In this document: piece by piece, positions 1 to 6,231 of the stretch
Layout: each line of letters begins with the position of its first letter
Numbering within the stretch: the stretch's first letter is position 1
NCBI GenBank assembly: GCA_020217035.1
Contig: JAIWOG010000296.1
Coordinates: 1-10,000 of the forward strand
Length of the DNA: 10,000 nt
Source: Magnetospirillum sp.
Lineage (GTDB): Bacteria; Pseudomonadota; Alphaproteobacteria; Rhodospirillales; Magnetospirillaceae
Direction: 5' to 3'
Made by a program: the position numbers and the translations under genes
Notes under the pieces: generated by a model
What the model saw: only the letters and a program-made list of their open reading frames with translations
Database searches by the model: none
What the model was told of the DNA's origin: nothing

Positions 1-1086
1 CGCCGCATCGGCGTGCTGACCCAGTACAAGGCGCACAGCCTGATCCAGCACATCCAGCGCGGCTGGGGCTTCCTGCGCGGCGAGTTCAACGAATTCATCG
101 AATTGCTGCCGGCCCAGCAGCGCACCGACGGCGAAGCCTGGTACAAGGGCACCGCCGACGCGGTCTTCCAGAACCTGGACATCATCCGCGCCCACGGCCC
201 GGAATTCGTGCTGATCCTGGCCGGCGACCACGTCTACAAGATGGATTACGGCAAGATGCTGGCCCACCATCTGGCCGAGGGCGCCGACGTCACCGTGGCC
301 TGCCTGGAAGTGCCGCTGGAAGACGCCAAGGGCTTCGGCGTCATGGCGGTGGACGACGCCGACAACGTGGTCCGCTTCGACGAGAAGCCGGCCAATCCCC
401 AGCCCATCCCCGGCCGCGACGACGTCGCCCTGGCCAGCATGGGCATCTACATGTTCAACGCCCAGTTCCTGTACGACCAATTGAAGATCGACGCGGACCA
501 AACAGGCAGCGAGAACGATTTCGGCAAGAACATCATCCCGTCCTTGATCGGCAAGGCCAAGGTGCTGGCCCACCGCTTCGGCCATTCCTGCGTCATGCAC
601 GAAGGCGCACGCGAACATTACTGGCGCGACGTCGGCACCGTGGATGCCTATTGGGAAGCCAACATCGACCTGACCACGGTGACGCCGTCCTTGAACATCT
701 ATGACGATTCCTGGCCGATCTGGACCTATCAGGCCCAGTTGCCGCCGGCCAAGTTCGTCTTCGATTCCGATACGCGGCGCGGCATGGCCGTCGATTCCAT
801 GGTGTCGGGCGGCTGCATCATCTCGGGCGCGGTGGTGCGCCGCTCGCTGCTTTATTCCAATGTCCGGGTCAATTCCTATTGCCTGGTGGAAGATTCGGTG
901 GTGCTGCCCGATTGCGACATCGGACGCCACGCCAAATTGAAGAAGTGTATCGTCGACCAGGGCTGCGTCATCCCCCCCGGACTGGTGGTGGGCGAGGATG
1001 CGGCACTGGATGCCAGGCGCTTCTACCGCTCGGAAAAGGGCATCACCCTGATCACCGCCGACATGCTGAAGCAGTTGGAGAACTGA
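1..1086 (+). CDS. glgC: Glucose-1-phosphate adenylyltransferase (ADP-glucose pyrophosphorylase), 5' truncated by window edge
   Basis: Makes ADP-glucose and pyrophosphate from ATP and glucose-1-phosphate, the committed step of bacterial glycogen synthesis, in the cytoplasm. The frame is open from base 1; the first visible residues (RRIGVLTQYKAHSL) align with about residue 67 of the E. coli enzyme, so roughly 66 N-terminal residues, including the GGRGTRL nucleotide-binding loop, lie outside the window. Visible family motifs are WYKGTADAVFQN, LAGDHVYKMDY (catalytic-type Asp at fragment residue 76), FDEKPANP (glucose-1-phosphate-binding Lys at fragment residue 129), ASMGIYMF, YWRDVGT and the C-terminal beta-helix segment with SGGCIISG and DARRFYRSEKGI. 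The C-terminus is complete and of normal length. The GTG at base 13 is internal, not a start. The stop codon overlaps the start of the next gene by one base, suggesting co-transcription and coupled translation. Identification is very secure. Confidence 0.97.
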   Translation, partial: RRIGVLTQYKAHSLIQHIQRGWGFLRGEFNEFIELLPAQQRTDGEAWYKGTADAVFQNLDIIRAHGPEFVLILAGDHVYKMDYGKMLAHHLAEGADVTVACLEVPLEDAKGFGVMAVDDADNVVRFDEKPANPQPIPGRDDVALASMGIYMFNAQFLYDQLKIDADQTGSENDFGKNIIPSLIGKAKVLAHRFGHSCVMHEGAREHYWRDVGTVDAYWEANIDLTTVTPSLNIYDDSWPIWTYQAQLPPAKFVFDSDTRRGMAVDSMVSGGCIISGAVVRRSLLYSNVRVNSYCLVEDSVVLPDCDIGRHAKLKKCIVDQGCVIPPGLVVGEDAALDARRFYRSEKGITLITADMLKQLEN

Positions 1087-1862
1087 TGGCATCCCCCGCC
1101 GCCTTCGTCGGCGGCGCCGTCATCGGTGCCCTGGGCGGGCTGATCGGTCTGGGCGGCGCCGAGTTCCGACTGCCGCTGCTGATCGGCCTGTTCCGCTTCG
1201 CCGCCCTGGAAGCAGTGATCCTGAACAAGGCCATGAGTTTGGTGGTCGTCGCCTCGGCCCTGCCCTTCCGCGCCACCGCCGTGCCCTGGCAACAGGTCGC
1301 GGCCCATTGGCCGGTGATCGTCAACCTGCTGGCCGGGTCCATGCTGGGGGCGTGGCTGGGCGCCGGCTGGGCCATCCGTCTGCGTTCGGACCGGCTTTAC
1401 AAAGTCATCGCCATCCTGTTGTTGGTCATCGCCGCCGTGCTGTGGCTGGGCCATGACAGCACCAGCGCCGCGCCCCCCTTGGACGGTATCGCCCTTTACG
1501 GCGCCGGCATTGCCGCCGGCTTGGTCATCGGCATCTTCGCGTCATTGCTGGGGGTGGCGGGCGGCGAAATGCTGATCCCCACATTGGTGCTGCTGTTCGG
1601 CGCCGACATCAAACTGGCCGGCAGCCTGTCACTGGCGGTCAGCCTGCCGACCATGATCGTCGGCTTCGCCCGCTACAGCCGCGACCAAAGCTTTTCCGTG
1701 CTGAAGGCCAACAAGCGCTTCGTGCTGGTGATGGCGGCGGGGTCGTTGGTTGGCGCCTATGCCGGCGCCCAAGCCCTGGGACTGGTCCCCAACGCCGTCT
1801 TGATACCGGCCTTGGCGGCCATTCTGGTGCTGTCGGCCATCAAGGTGTGGCGGCACGCCTGA
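1086..1862 (+). CDS. TauE/SafE-family membrane permease (sulfite/anion exporter family)
   Basis: A 258-residue polytopic inner-membrane protein of the TauE/SafE (DUF81) family. Some characterised members export sulfite or sulfoacetate; the substrate here cannot be told from sequence. It is almost entirely hydrophobic with about 8 predicted membrane segments and shows the family's internal duplication: ALGGLIGLGGAEFRLPLLIG near residues 15-34 and IFASLLGVAGGEMLIPTLVL near 150-169 are equivalent glycine-rich helices. The length is typical. The ATG at 1086 is chosen because a GGAG lies 5 bases upstream (1077-1080) and the open frame upstream of it is only a shadow of glgC. The start overlaps the glgC stop as TGATG. 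It ends directly against the convergent mltG stop codon with no spacer. A functional link with glycogen synthesis is not evident. Confidence 0.9.
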   Translation: MASPAAFVGGAVIGALGGLIGLGGAEFRLPLLIGLFRFAALEAVILNKAMSLVVVASALPFRATAVPWQQVAAHWPVIVNLLAGSMLGAWLGAGWAIRLRSDRLYKVIAILLLVIAAVLWLGHDSTSAAPPLDGIALYGAGIAAGLVIGIFASLLGVAGGEMLIPTLVLLFGADIKLAGSLSLAVSLPTMIVGFARYSRDQSFSVLKANKRFVLVMAAGSLVGAYAGAQALGLVPNAVLIPALAAILVLSAIKVWRHA

Positions 1863-2843
1863 TCACTTTCCCTTGCGTTCCTTTTCCACCCGCCGCCAGT
1901 TGGCGACGTTGGCGTTGTGTTCGTCCAGCGACTTGGCGAAGCGGTGGCCGCCCGATCCATCGGCGACGAAGTAAAGGGCGTCGGTCCTGGCCGGGTTCAG
2001 CACCGCTTCCAGGCTGGCGCGGCCGGGATTGGCGATGGGGGTCTTAGGCAGCCGGTCGATCACATAGGTGTTCCAGGCGTGGGGCTTTTCCAAATCGGCA
2101 CGGGTCAGCGGCCGGTCCAGCACGCCCATGCCGTCGGACAGGCCATAGATCACCGTCGGGTCCGATTGCAGCCGCATCCCCAGGCGCAAACGGTTGACGA
2201 AGACGCCGGCCACCATGGGCCGTTCGGCCTTGAGCCCGGTTTCGCGTTCCACCACCGACGCCAGGATCAGCGCTTCCTCGGGGGATTTCAGCGGCAGGTC
2301 TGGTGCCCGCTTGGCCCACAACTCGTCCAAGGTCTGGCGCATGGTTTTTTCCATGCGGGCCACCAGTTCGGCGCGGTCGTCGTCGCGTGACAGCACCCAG
2401 GTTTCCGGCAGCAACCAGCCCTCGGCCGGCAGTCTGGTGACTTTTCCGGACAGGAAATCAGCCTGTTCCACCTCGGCAAGGATCTGTTTGACCGTCAGCC
2501 CTTCGGCGATGGTCAGGCGGTGCTTCAGGGTGCGCCCCTCGCCGATCATCGCCATCACCTGTTCACCGCTGATGGCGGGCGGGAACTCGTATTCGCCGGC
2601 CTTCAGCACCACCTTGCGCAGCTTGGTGCCAACCATGAAGGAATAGCGGTCATGGACCACGCCGGCGGCTTCCAGCTTGCGGGCGATGGATTCCAGCCCC
2701 GCCCCCTTGGGCACCACCAGCACCAGCTTTTCAGTCAGCGGCCCCGGCCCGGTAAAGCGGCGATGGCCGTCCAAGGCCAGGAAGGTTCCGCCAGCTATGG
2801 CCAGCACGCAAAGAACCAGGAACAGCCTAAGCAGAAAGCGCAT
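1863..2843 (-). CDS. mltG: Endolytic murein transglycosylase MltG (YceG-like)
   Basis: An inner-membrane-anchored lytic transglycosylase that cleaves nascent peptidoglycan strands and is thought to terminate their growth. It has 326 residues: a single N-terminal membrane anchor (about residues 4-24), a LysM-like region (about 40-105), then the YceG catalytic domain. Diagnostic motifs are EGWLLPETW (141-149), ASVVERETG (195-203) with the catalytic Glu at residue 199, LQSDPTVIYG (225-234), WNTYVIDRLPKTPIANPG (257-274) and YFVADGSGGHRFAKSLDEHN near the end. The length is normal for the family. The ATG at 2843 has AGGGG 7 bases upstream. It lies downstream of fabF, the usual place for mltG/yceG in proteobacterial fab clusters. 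The 17 bases between the fabF terminator hairpin and the start leave no room for a promoter, so transcription must read through that hairpin. Confidence 0.96.
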   Translation of the reverse strand: MRFLLRLFLVLCVLAIAGGTFLALDGHRRFTGPGPLTEKLVLVVPKGAGLESIARKLEAAGVVHDRYSFMVGTKLRKVVLKAGEYEFPPAISGEQVMAMIGEGRTLKHRLTIAEGLTVKQILAEVEQADFLSGKVTRLPAEGWLLPETWVLSRDDDRAELVARMEKTMRQTLDELWAKRAPDLPLKSPEEALILASVVERETGLKAERPMVAGVFVNRLRLGMRLQSDPTVIYGLSDGMGVLDRPLTRADLEKPHAWNTYVIDRLPKTPIANPGRASLEAVLNPARTDALYFVADGSGGHRFAKSLDEHNANVANWRRVEKERKGK

Positions 2844-2860
2844 GCGTCATCCCCTGAAGC

Positions 2861-2894
2861 AAAAAGGCCCCCATGCCGCAGCACGGGGGCCTTT
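2861..2894 (-). terminator. Rho-independent terminator/attenuator after fabF
   Basis: Perfect 10-bp inverted repeat AAAGGCCCCC (2863-2872) and GGGGGCCTTT (2885-2894). The 12-base loop can add a further TGC/GCA pairing. On the minus strand the stem is followed by a T run (complement of 2861-2865). It begins 21 bases after the fabF stop and ends 17 bases before the mltG start. Orientation is given by the T run; the plus strand has only TTT followed by C. Confidence 0.85.
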
Positions 2895-2915
2895 CACAAC
2901 CGATCCTTGCGGCCC

Positions 2916-4178
2916 CTATTCGGCGGCCTTGAAGATCACCGAAGCGTTGGTGCCGCCAAAGCCGAAGGAATTCGACATGGCGATCTTGACCGGACGCTTC
3001 TTGGCCTGATGGGCCACCAGATCCATGTCGCAGCCTTCGTCCGGATTATCCAGGTTCAGGGTCGGCGGCACGATTTGGTCACGGATGGCCAGCAGGCAGA
3101 AGATGGCTTCCACCGCGCCGGCGGCACCCAGAAGGTGGCCGATGGCCGACTTGGTCGAGCTCATGGACACGGTTTCCACGGCATTGCCGAACAGACGCTT
3201 GACCGCGCCCAGTTCGATGACGTCGCCCATGGTGGCGGTGCCGTGGGCGTTGATGTAGTCCACGTCGCCGGGGCTGATCCCGGCACGGGCCAGGGCGGCC
3301 TTCATGGCGCGGAAGGCGCCGTTGCCGTCCTCGGCCGGGGCGGTGATGTGGTGGGCGTCGCCGGACATGCCATAGCCGACCACCTCGCCATAGATCTTGG
3401 CGCCACGCGCCTTGGCGTGTTCGTATTCTTCCAGAACCACCACGCCGGCGCCTTCGCCCATGACGAAGCCGTCACGGTCCTTGTCCCACGGACGCGACGC
3501 CTTGGTCGGCTCGTCGTTGCGGGCGGTGGACAGCGCCTTGCAGGCGGCGAAACCGGCCACGCCCAGACGCGACACCGCGGCCTCGGTACCACCGGCCACC
3601 ATCACGTCGGCGTCGCCGAACATGATCAGGCGGGCGGCGTCGCCGATGGCGTGTGCCCCGGTGGCGCAGGCGGTGACCACCGCATGGTTCGGGCCCTTGA
3701 AGCCGTACTTGATGGACACGTGGCCGGACACCAGGTTGATCAGCGCCGACGGAATGAAGAACGGCGACACCCGGCGGGGGCCAGATTCCCGCAGGGTCAA
3801 GGCGCCTTCGGCGATGGCGGGCAAGCCGCCGATGCCGGAACCGATCATCACGCCGGTGCGTTCCAAGCTGTCGTCGTCGCTGGGCGTCCAGCCGGAATCG
3901 GCGATCGCCTGGTCGGCGGCGGCCAGACCATAGACGATGAAATCGTCCATGCGGCGGCGTTCCTTGGCCGGAGCAACGGCATCAAGGTCCAGTTCGCCTT
4001 CGCCGGTGCCACGCGGCACCACGCCGGCAACCTTGGCCGGCAGGTCGGAGACGTCGAAATGTTCGATGGCGCGAATGCCGGATTCGGCATTGATCAGGCG
4101 CTGCCAGACGTACTCGGCGCCGCAGCCCAGCGGGCTGACGATGCCAAGACCGGTGACGACCACTCGTCTCATGCGCAT
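2916..4178 (-). CDS. fabF: 3-oxoacyl-[acyl-carrier-protein] synthase II
   Basis: Elongating condensing enzyme of type II fatty acid synthesis: it joins malonyl-ACP to an acyl-ACP in the cytoplasm. It has 420 residues and the thiolase fold with the full Cys-His-His set. The nucleophile is Cys171 in VVTACATGAHAIGDAARLI, His312 is in NAHGTATMGD, and Lys343 and His348 are in STKSAIGHLLGAAG. The gating-Phe loop SFGFGGTN lies at 404-411. N-terminal VVVTGLGIVSPLG is typical. An in-frame ATG two codons later (ending at 4170) has better spacing from the weak GGGA upstream, about 8 bases against 2, so the true start may be at 4172, giving 418 residues. It follows acpP with a hairpin between them and precedes mltG. 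The hairpin base is only 20 bases from the start, so a promoter in the gap is unlikely. Confidence 0.97.
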   Translation of the reverse strand: MRMRRVVVTGLGIVSPLGCGAEYVWQRLINAESGIRAIEHFDVSDLPAKVAGVVPRGTGEGELDLDAVAPAKERRRMDDFIVYGLAAADQAIADSGWTPSDDDSLERTGVMIGSGIGGLPAIAEGALTLRESGPRRVSPFFIPSALINLVSGHVSIKYGFKGPNHAVVTACATGAHAIGDAARLIMFGDADVMVAGGTEAAVSRLGVAGFAACKALSTARNDEPTKASRPWDKDRDGFVMGEGAGVVVLEEYEHAKARGAKIYGEVVGYGMSGDAHHITAPAEDGNGAFRAMKAALARAGISPGDVDYINAHGTATMGDVIELGAVKRLFGNAVETVSMSSTKSAIGHLLGAAGAVEAIFCLLAIRDQIVPPTLNLDNPDEGCDMDLVAHQAKKRPVKIAMSNSFGFGGTNASVIFKAAE

Positions 4179-4198
4179 TTTCCCGTTGTTACTTAGAG

Positions 4199-4236
4199 AA
4201 AGGGCGCCGGACCCATTGCGGGTGACGGCGCCCCTT
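4199..4236 (-). terminator. Hairpin terminator/attenuator between acpP and fabF
   Basis: The arms at 4199-4209 (AAAGGGCGCCG) and 4226-4236 (CGGCGCCCCTT) form an 11-bp GC-rich stem with one G-U wobble. Inside the loop ACCC/GGGT can add 4 bp. On the minus strand the stem is followed by TTTCTCT, a U-rich but interrupted tail. It starts 9 bases after the acpP stop and ends 20 bases before fabF. The interrupted U tail suggests partial termination; that is inference. Confidence 0.75.
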
Positions 4237-4245
4237 GACCCGTTG

Positions 4246-4479
4246 TTACGCGGCCTTCGAGATGAAGTCGATCGCGTCCTTGACGGTCAGGATCTTTTCG
4301 GCGGCGTCATCGGGGATTTCGCAGCCGAATTCTTCTTCAAAAGCCATGACCAGCTCGACGGTGTCGAGGCTGTCGGCGCCCAGGTCGTCGATGAAGCTGG
4401 CGTTTTCGGTCACCTTGGCCTCTTCAACGCCCAGATGCTCGACGACAATCTTCTTAACCCGCTCGGCGACGTCGCTCAT
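4246..4479 (-). CDS. acpP: Acyl carrier protein
   Basis: Carries growing acyl chains on a 4'-phosphopantetheine arm through fatty acid synthesis and other pathways. It is a 77-residue acidic protein of standard length with the ACP helix pattern. The [18 protein letters not shown] motif places the phosphopantetheine-accepting Ser at residue 37. The ATG at 4479 has GAGGG about 7 bases upstream (complement of 4486-4490), a strong ribosome site as expected for a very abundant protein. In most proteobacteria acpP directly follows fabG; here the upstream neighbour on the same strand is the Xre regulator gene, 159 bases away, and fabG is about 1.75 kb further. It therefore probably has its own promoter in that gap, although I could not find a clear -35/-10 pair. 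Confidence 0.98.
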   Translation of the reverse strand: MSDVAERVKKIVVEHLGVEEAKVTENASFIDDLGADSLDTVELVMAFEEEFGCEIPDDAAEKILTVKDAIDFISKAA

Positions 4480-4638
4480 TTGAATTCCCTCAAGGTATTG
4501 CCATGTGGATGAAACGTGTGCCCGCTAATTGGGCGCCAAAGCCCCCTCATGGCGGAAAGTGGCCCGTACCTAGCACACTTTTTTGGGCTTGACCAGCACC
4601 GCAACACCATGGCTTGCGGTTCTTCGACAAAAAGCAGC
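4480..4638. other. Intergenic region upstream of acpP with a 7-bp inverted repeat
   Basis: A 159-base gap between the Xre gene and acpP. It holds the acpP ribosome site, GC-rich runs, and a perfect inverted repeat ACCGCAA (4598-4604) / TTGCGGT (4614-4620) with a 9-base loop and no T run on either side. The repeat could be an operator or an RNA hairpin. An AT-rich patch (TTTTTT at 4580-4585) lies beside it. No convincing promoter hexamers were found, although a strong acpP promoter is expected here. Confidence 0.4.
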
Positions 4639-4647
4639 TTAACCTGC
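4629..4647 (-). terminator. Weak terminator-like hairpin at the end of the Xre gene
   Basis: On the minus strand GCAG and CTGC (complement of 4644-4647 and 4634-4637) flank the stop codon and are followed directly by TTTTT. The stem is only 4 bp, so termination is doubtful. It is listed because it is the only candidate separating the regulator transcript from acpP. Confidence 0.25.
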
Positions 4648-4869
4648 GATGTCGTCGCCGTTCCGCTCTGGCGCGTATTCCAGGATGTCGCCGGGCTGAC
4701 ACTCCAGGACGGCACATATTTTTTCCAGCGTTTCAAAGCGTAAGCCCTTGACCCGGCCGGTTTTGAGCAAGGACAGGTTCACTTCCGAGATGTCGATGCG
4801 ACTGGCCAGCTCGCGCGAGCGCATTTTGCGCTTGGCCAGCATCACATCCAGGTTGACGATGATCGGCAC
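4639..4869 (-). CDS. Small Xre/Cro-type helix-turn-helix regulator (YozG-like)
   Basis: A 76-residue cytoplasmic DNA-binding protein that is essentially a single Cro/C1-type HTH domain. The N-terminus PIIVNLDVMLAKRKM, the helix-turn-helix stretch RELASRIDISEVNLSLLKTG (about 19-38) and the ending RFETLEKICAVLECQPGDIL (about 44-63) match the compact HTH family typically encoded beside DUF2975 proteins, as in Bacillus YozG/YoaS. The GTG at 4869 is chosen because GAGGAG lies about 9 bases upstream and the family starts at this residue. It follows the DUF2975 gene by 33 bases on the same strand, so the two probably form an operon. Family knowledge suggests the pair acts together, perhaps with the membrane protein modulating the regulator; the signal and targets are unknown. 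The AT-rich repeats at 5418-5445 are candidate operator sites. Confidence 0.9.
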   Translation of the reverse strand: MPIIVNLDVMLAKRKMRSRELASRIDISEVNLSLLKTGRVKGLRFETLEKICAVLECQPGDILEYAPERNGDDIAG

Positions 4870-4902
4870 GCCGCTTTTCTCCTCATCCGGTGACCGCAGT
4901 GC

Positions 4903-5400
4903 CTAGACGAACGCGGCGTTTTCTTCGGCCAGCCGAGCCGCCTCACCCAGGATGGCGGCGAACACCATGAAAACCAATCCGAACGTCACCCCCACCGCCA
5001 CCGGAATCACCACGCCTGGAACCCCACGGGCGAAGTCGAAGGGCAATAGGTCGCTGATCGCCAAACCCAGGCGCAAGCACAGCAGCACCATGCTCGACAG
5101 CAATAGCGCCAGACCGAAGCGCCGCAAGGCATTGGCCGCCTCGGCGGTGAACAGCCGCTTTTCCTCGATCCGTCGGCAAAAAGTAAGCACTTGCCCCAAT
5201 CCCCAGGCCAACAGGCCGTAAGGCGGAAACTGCAACAAAAATGCCACAAGTCGGGCCTGCCCCAGATCCATGGCCGCCAAACGATCGACCAAAAGCGTGG
5301 GCGCCAACCAGGAACGTGTCGCCGGCATGGCCAGCAGCAGAACTATTCCCAACCACACCAAAATGCGCAAGACCCTGGTCATCTGCAGGATACGCGGCAT
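4903..5400 (-). CDS. DUF2975 family membrane protein (YoaS-like)
   Basis: A 165-residue inner-membrane protein with four predicted helices (about 9-27, 50-72, 95-117, 130-152). The DUF2975 signature is the cytoplasmic-loop segment KRLFTAEAANALRRFG (81-96), equivalent to the family's G-x-I-F-T...L-R-x-x-G pattern, and the C-terminal EAARLAEENAAFV. No biochemical function is established for the family; its steady pairing with a small Xre regulator, also seen here, suggests membrane-linked regulation. A GTG two codons upstream (5406) is rejected as the start because it lies inside the sequence GGGGGTGATC, a near-perfect Shine-Dalgarno, which is properly spaced for the ATG at 5400. The gene diverges from the beta-barrel gene across an 89-base AT-rich gap. 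Confidence 0.87.
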   Translation of the reverse strand: MPRILQMTRVLRILVWLGIVLLLAMPATRSWLAPTLLVDRLAAMDLGQARLVAFLLQFPPYGLLAWGLGQVLTFCRRIEEKRLFTAEAANALRRFGLALLLSSMVLLCLRLGLAISDLLPFDFARGVPGVVIPVAVGVTFGLVFMVFAAILGEAARLAEENAAFV

Positions 5401-5489
5401 GATCACCCCCGTGCGATAATTTTTTAATGTTTTACGTAATGTTTTTATGCGATGGTGATAAGCATACCATGATTGGAGATTAACAGACG
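5401..5489. promoter_or_regulatory. AT-rich divergent intergenic region with direct repeats and dyads
   Basis: Lies between the divergent DUF2975 and beta-barrel genes and is markedly AT-rich for this genome. It contains a direct repeat TAATGTTTT at 5425-5433 and 5437-5445 (12-base period) with a related TAATTTTT at 5418-5425; a palindrome TTACGTAA at 5432-5439; and interlocked inverted repeats TATGC/GCATA (5446-5450, 5462-5466) and ATGGT/ACCAT (5452-5456, 5466-5470). GGAG at 5475-5478 serves the plus-strand gene, 11 bases before its ATG. Promoters in both directions must be here, but no hexamer pair is clear enough to place. The neighbouring Xre protein is the obvious candidate binder; that is inference. 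Confidence 0.55.
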
Positions 5490-6152
5490 ATGACGATTGT
5501 ACGGAGCGTGATGACGGCGATCATGGCGGCTGGCATGGCGATCGGCGGCATATCACCCGCATGGTCCCAAGAATCGAAGCCGCGCTGGGGGGGCTGGTAT
5601 GCTGGCGGCGCCATCGGCTATGGCGGCGGCGAAGATCTGGTGCAGGAAGTCAACGGACCGCGCCAATACCACGCCGAATCCCGCGGATTGGTGGTCAATG
5701 CCCGTTTGGGCTGGCAGGGACAGCACCTTCAATGGCTCGGCGGGGTGGAGATCGAGGGCGGATCATTGGGGCAATCCGCCGACGAAACCAATTCCGATGT
5801 CGGCATCGACAGCACGCTGGGAGCCTATGCCAGCTTAGCCGGTCGGGTCGGGATGGCGGCGACTCCGCGGATTCTAGTCTTCGGTAAAGCCGGCCTGGCC
5901 GTTGCGAACCTGGAGGCGACGGTGCGAGACCGCGCCACCGGTTCGTCGGCGTCAACCTCTGACATCACGCTCGGCGGTGTTGTCGGCGCCGGGATGGAAG
6001 TCGCGTTGAATGACCATTGGCGCTGGCGAGGGGAGTACGAATATTTGCGGTTCCGCACCGAACTGGCGCTGCCCGAGAGCGGCAACGGCCCCGGCTGGGA
6101 CCATGATCTCGATGTGCATGTGATGAAAACCGGTTTCGATTACCGGTTCTGA
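5490..6152 (+). CDS. Exported outer-membrane beta-barrel protein (OmpA-like/opacity-type porin family)
   Basis: A 220-residue protein with an N-terminal signal peptide (residues 1-26: an Arg, a hydrophobic core, and the A-W-S|Q-E signal-peptidase I site after Ser26). The mature part begins RWGGWYAGGAIGYGGG, a typical first strand of small 8-stranded Omp_b-brl barrels. It continues with alternating polar/hydrophobic strands rich in Gly and aromatics (ARLGWQG, WLGGVEIEGG, ILVFGKAGLAVA, WRWRGEYEYLRF). It ends MKTGFDYRF, with the C-terminal Phe recognised by the Bam machinery. It is therefore likely an outer-membrane surface protein; the specific role is unknown. Codon choice looks less biased than in the fab and ribosomal genes, with rare TTA, CTA and GTA codons. 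It is a single-gene unit, divergent from DUF2975/xre and convergent with fabG, inside what is normally an unbroken fab cluster. Confidence 0.82.
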   Translation: MTIVRSVMTAIMAAGMAIGGISPAWSQESKPRWGGWYAGGAIGYGGGEDLVQEVNGPRQYHAESRGLVVNARLGWQGQHLQWLGGVEIEGGSLGQSADETNSDVGIDSTLGAYASLAGRVGMAATPRILVFGKAGLAVANLEATVRDRATGSSASTSDITLGGVVGAGMEVALNDHWRWRGEYEYLRFRTELALPESGNGPGWDHDLDVHVMKTGFDYRF

Positions 6153-6179
6153 CCCGCTCGTCTTCCGATGAAGACGGGT
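6152..6179 (+). terminator. Hairpin directly after the beta-barrel gene
   Basis: ACCC (6152-6155) plus GTCTTC (6160-6165) pairs with GAAGACGGGT (6170-6179) around a CGAT loop, giving a 10-bp stem with a 4-base bulge on the 5' side. It overlaps the last base of the stop codon. No T run follows, so it may act as an mRNA 3'-end stabiliser or assist termination together with the next hairpin. Confidence 0.4.
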
Positions 6180-6183
6180 GAAT

Positions 6184-6221
6184 GGGATCTCCGAGCACCT
6201 CCACCCCCTCCCGGAGATCCC
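6184..6221. terminator. Bidirectional hairpin between convergent beta-barrel gene and fabG
   Basis: Perfect 10-bp inverted repeat GGGATCTCCG (6184-6193) / CGGAGATCCC (6212-6221) with an 18-base loop, centred between the convergent stop codons at 6152 and 6232. T runs are poor on both strands. It is the likely transcription end for fabD-fabG on the minus strand and a second stop for the plus-strand gene. Confidence 0.55.
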
Positions 6222-6231
6222 GTTCCGTCCC

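Noticed and set aside
879..1085. Upstream extension of the permease frame
   Set aside because: Overlaps glgC in another frame and reads as Arg/Gly-rich shadow; the ATG at 1086 has its own ribosome site and fits the family start.
2520..4196. 558-codon plus-strand open frame
   Set aside because: Lies antisense to fabF and mltG, is rich in His/Gly/Gln typical of reverse reading of GC-rich genes, and matches no family; the minus-strand genes carry full catalytic motifs.
3392..4512. Plus-strand open frames of 178 and 191 codons over fabF/acpP
   Set aside because: Shadow frames opposite highly conserved coding sequence, with no ribosome site or domain.
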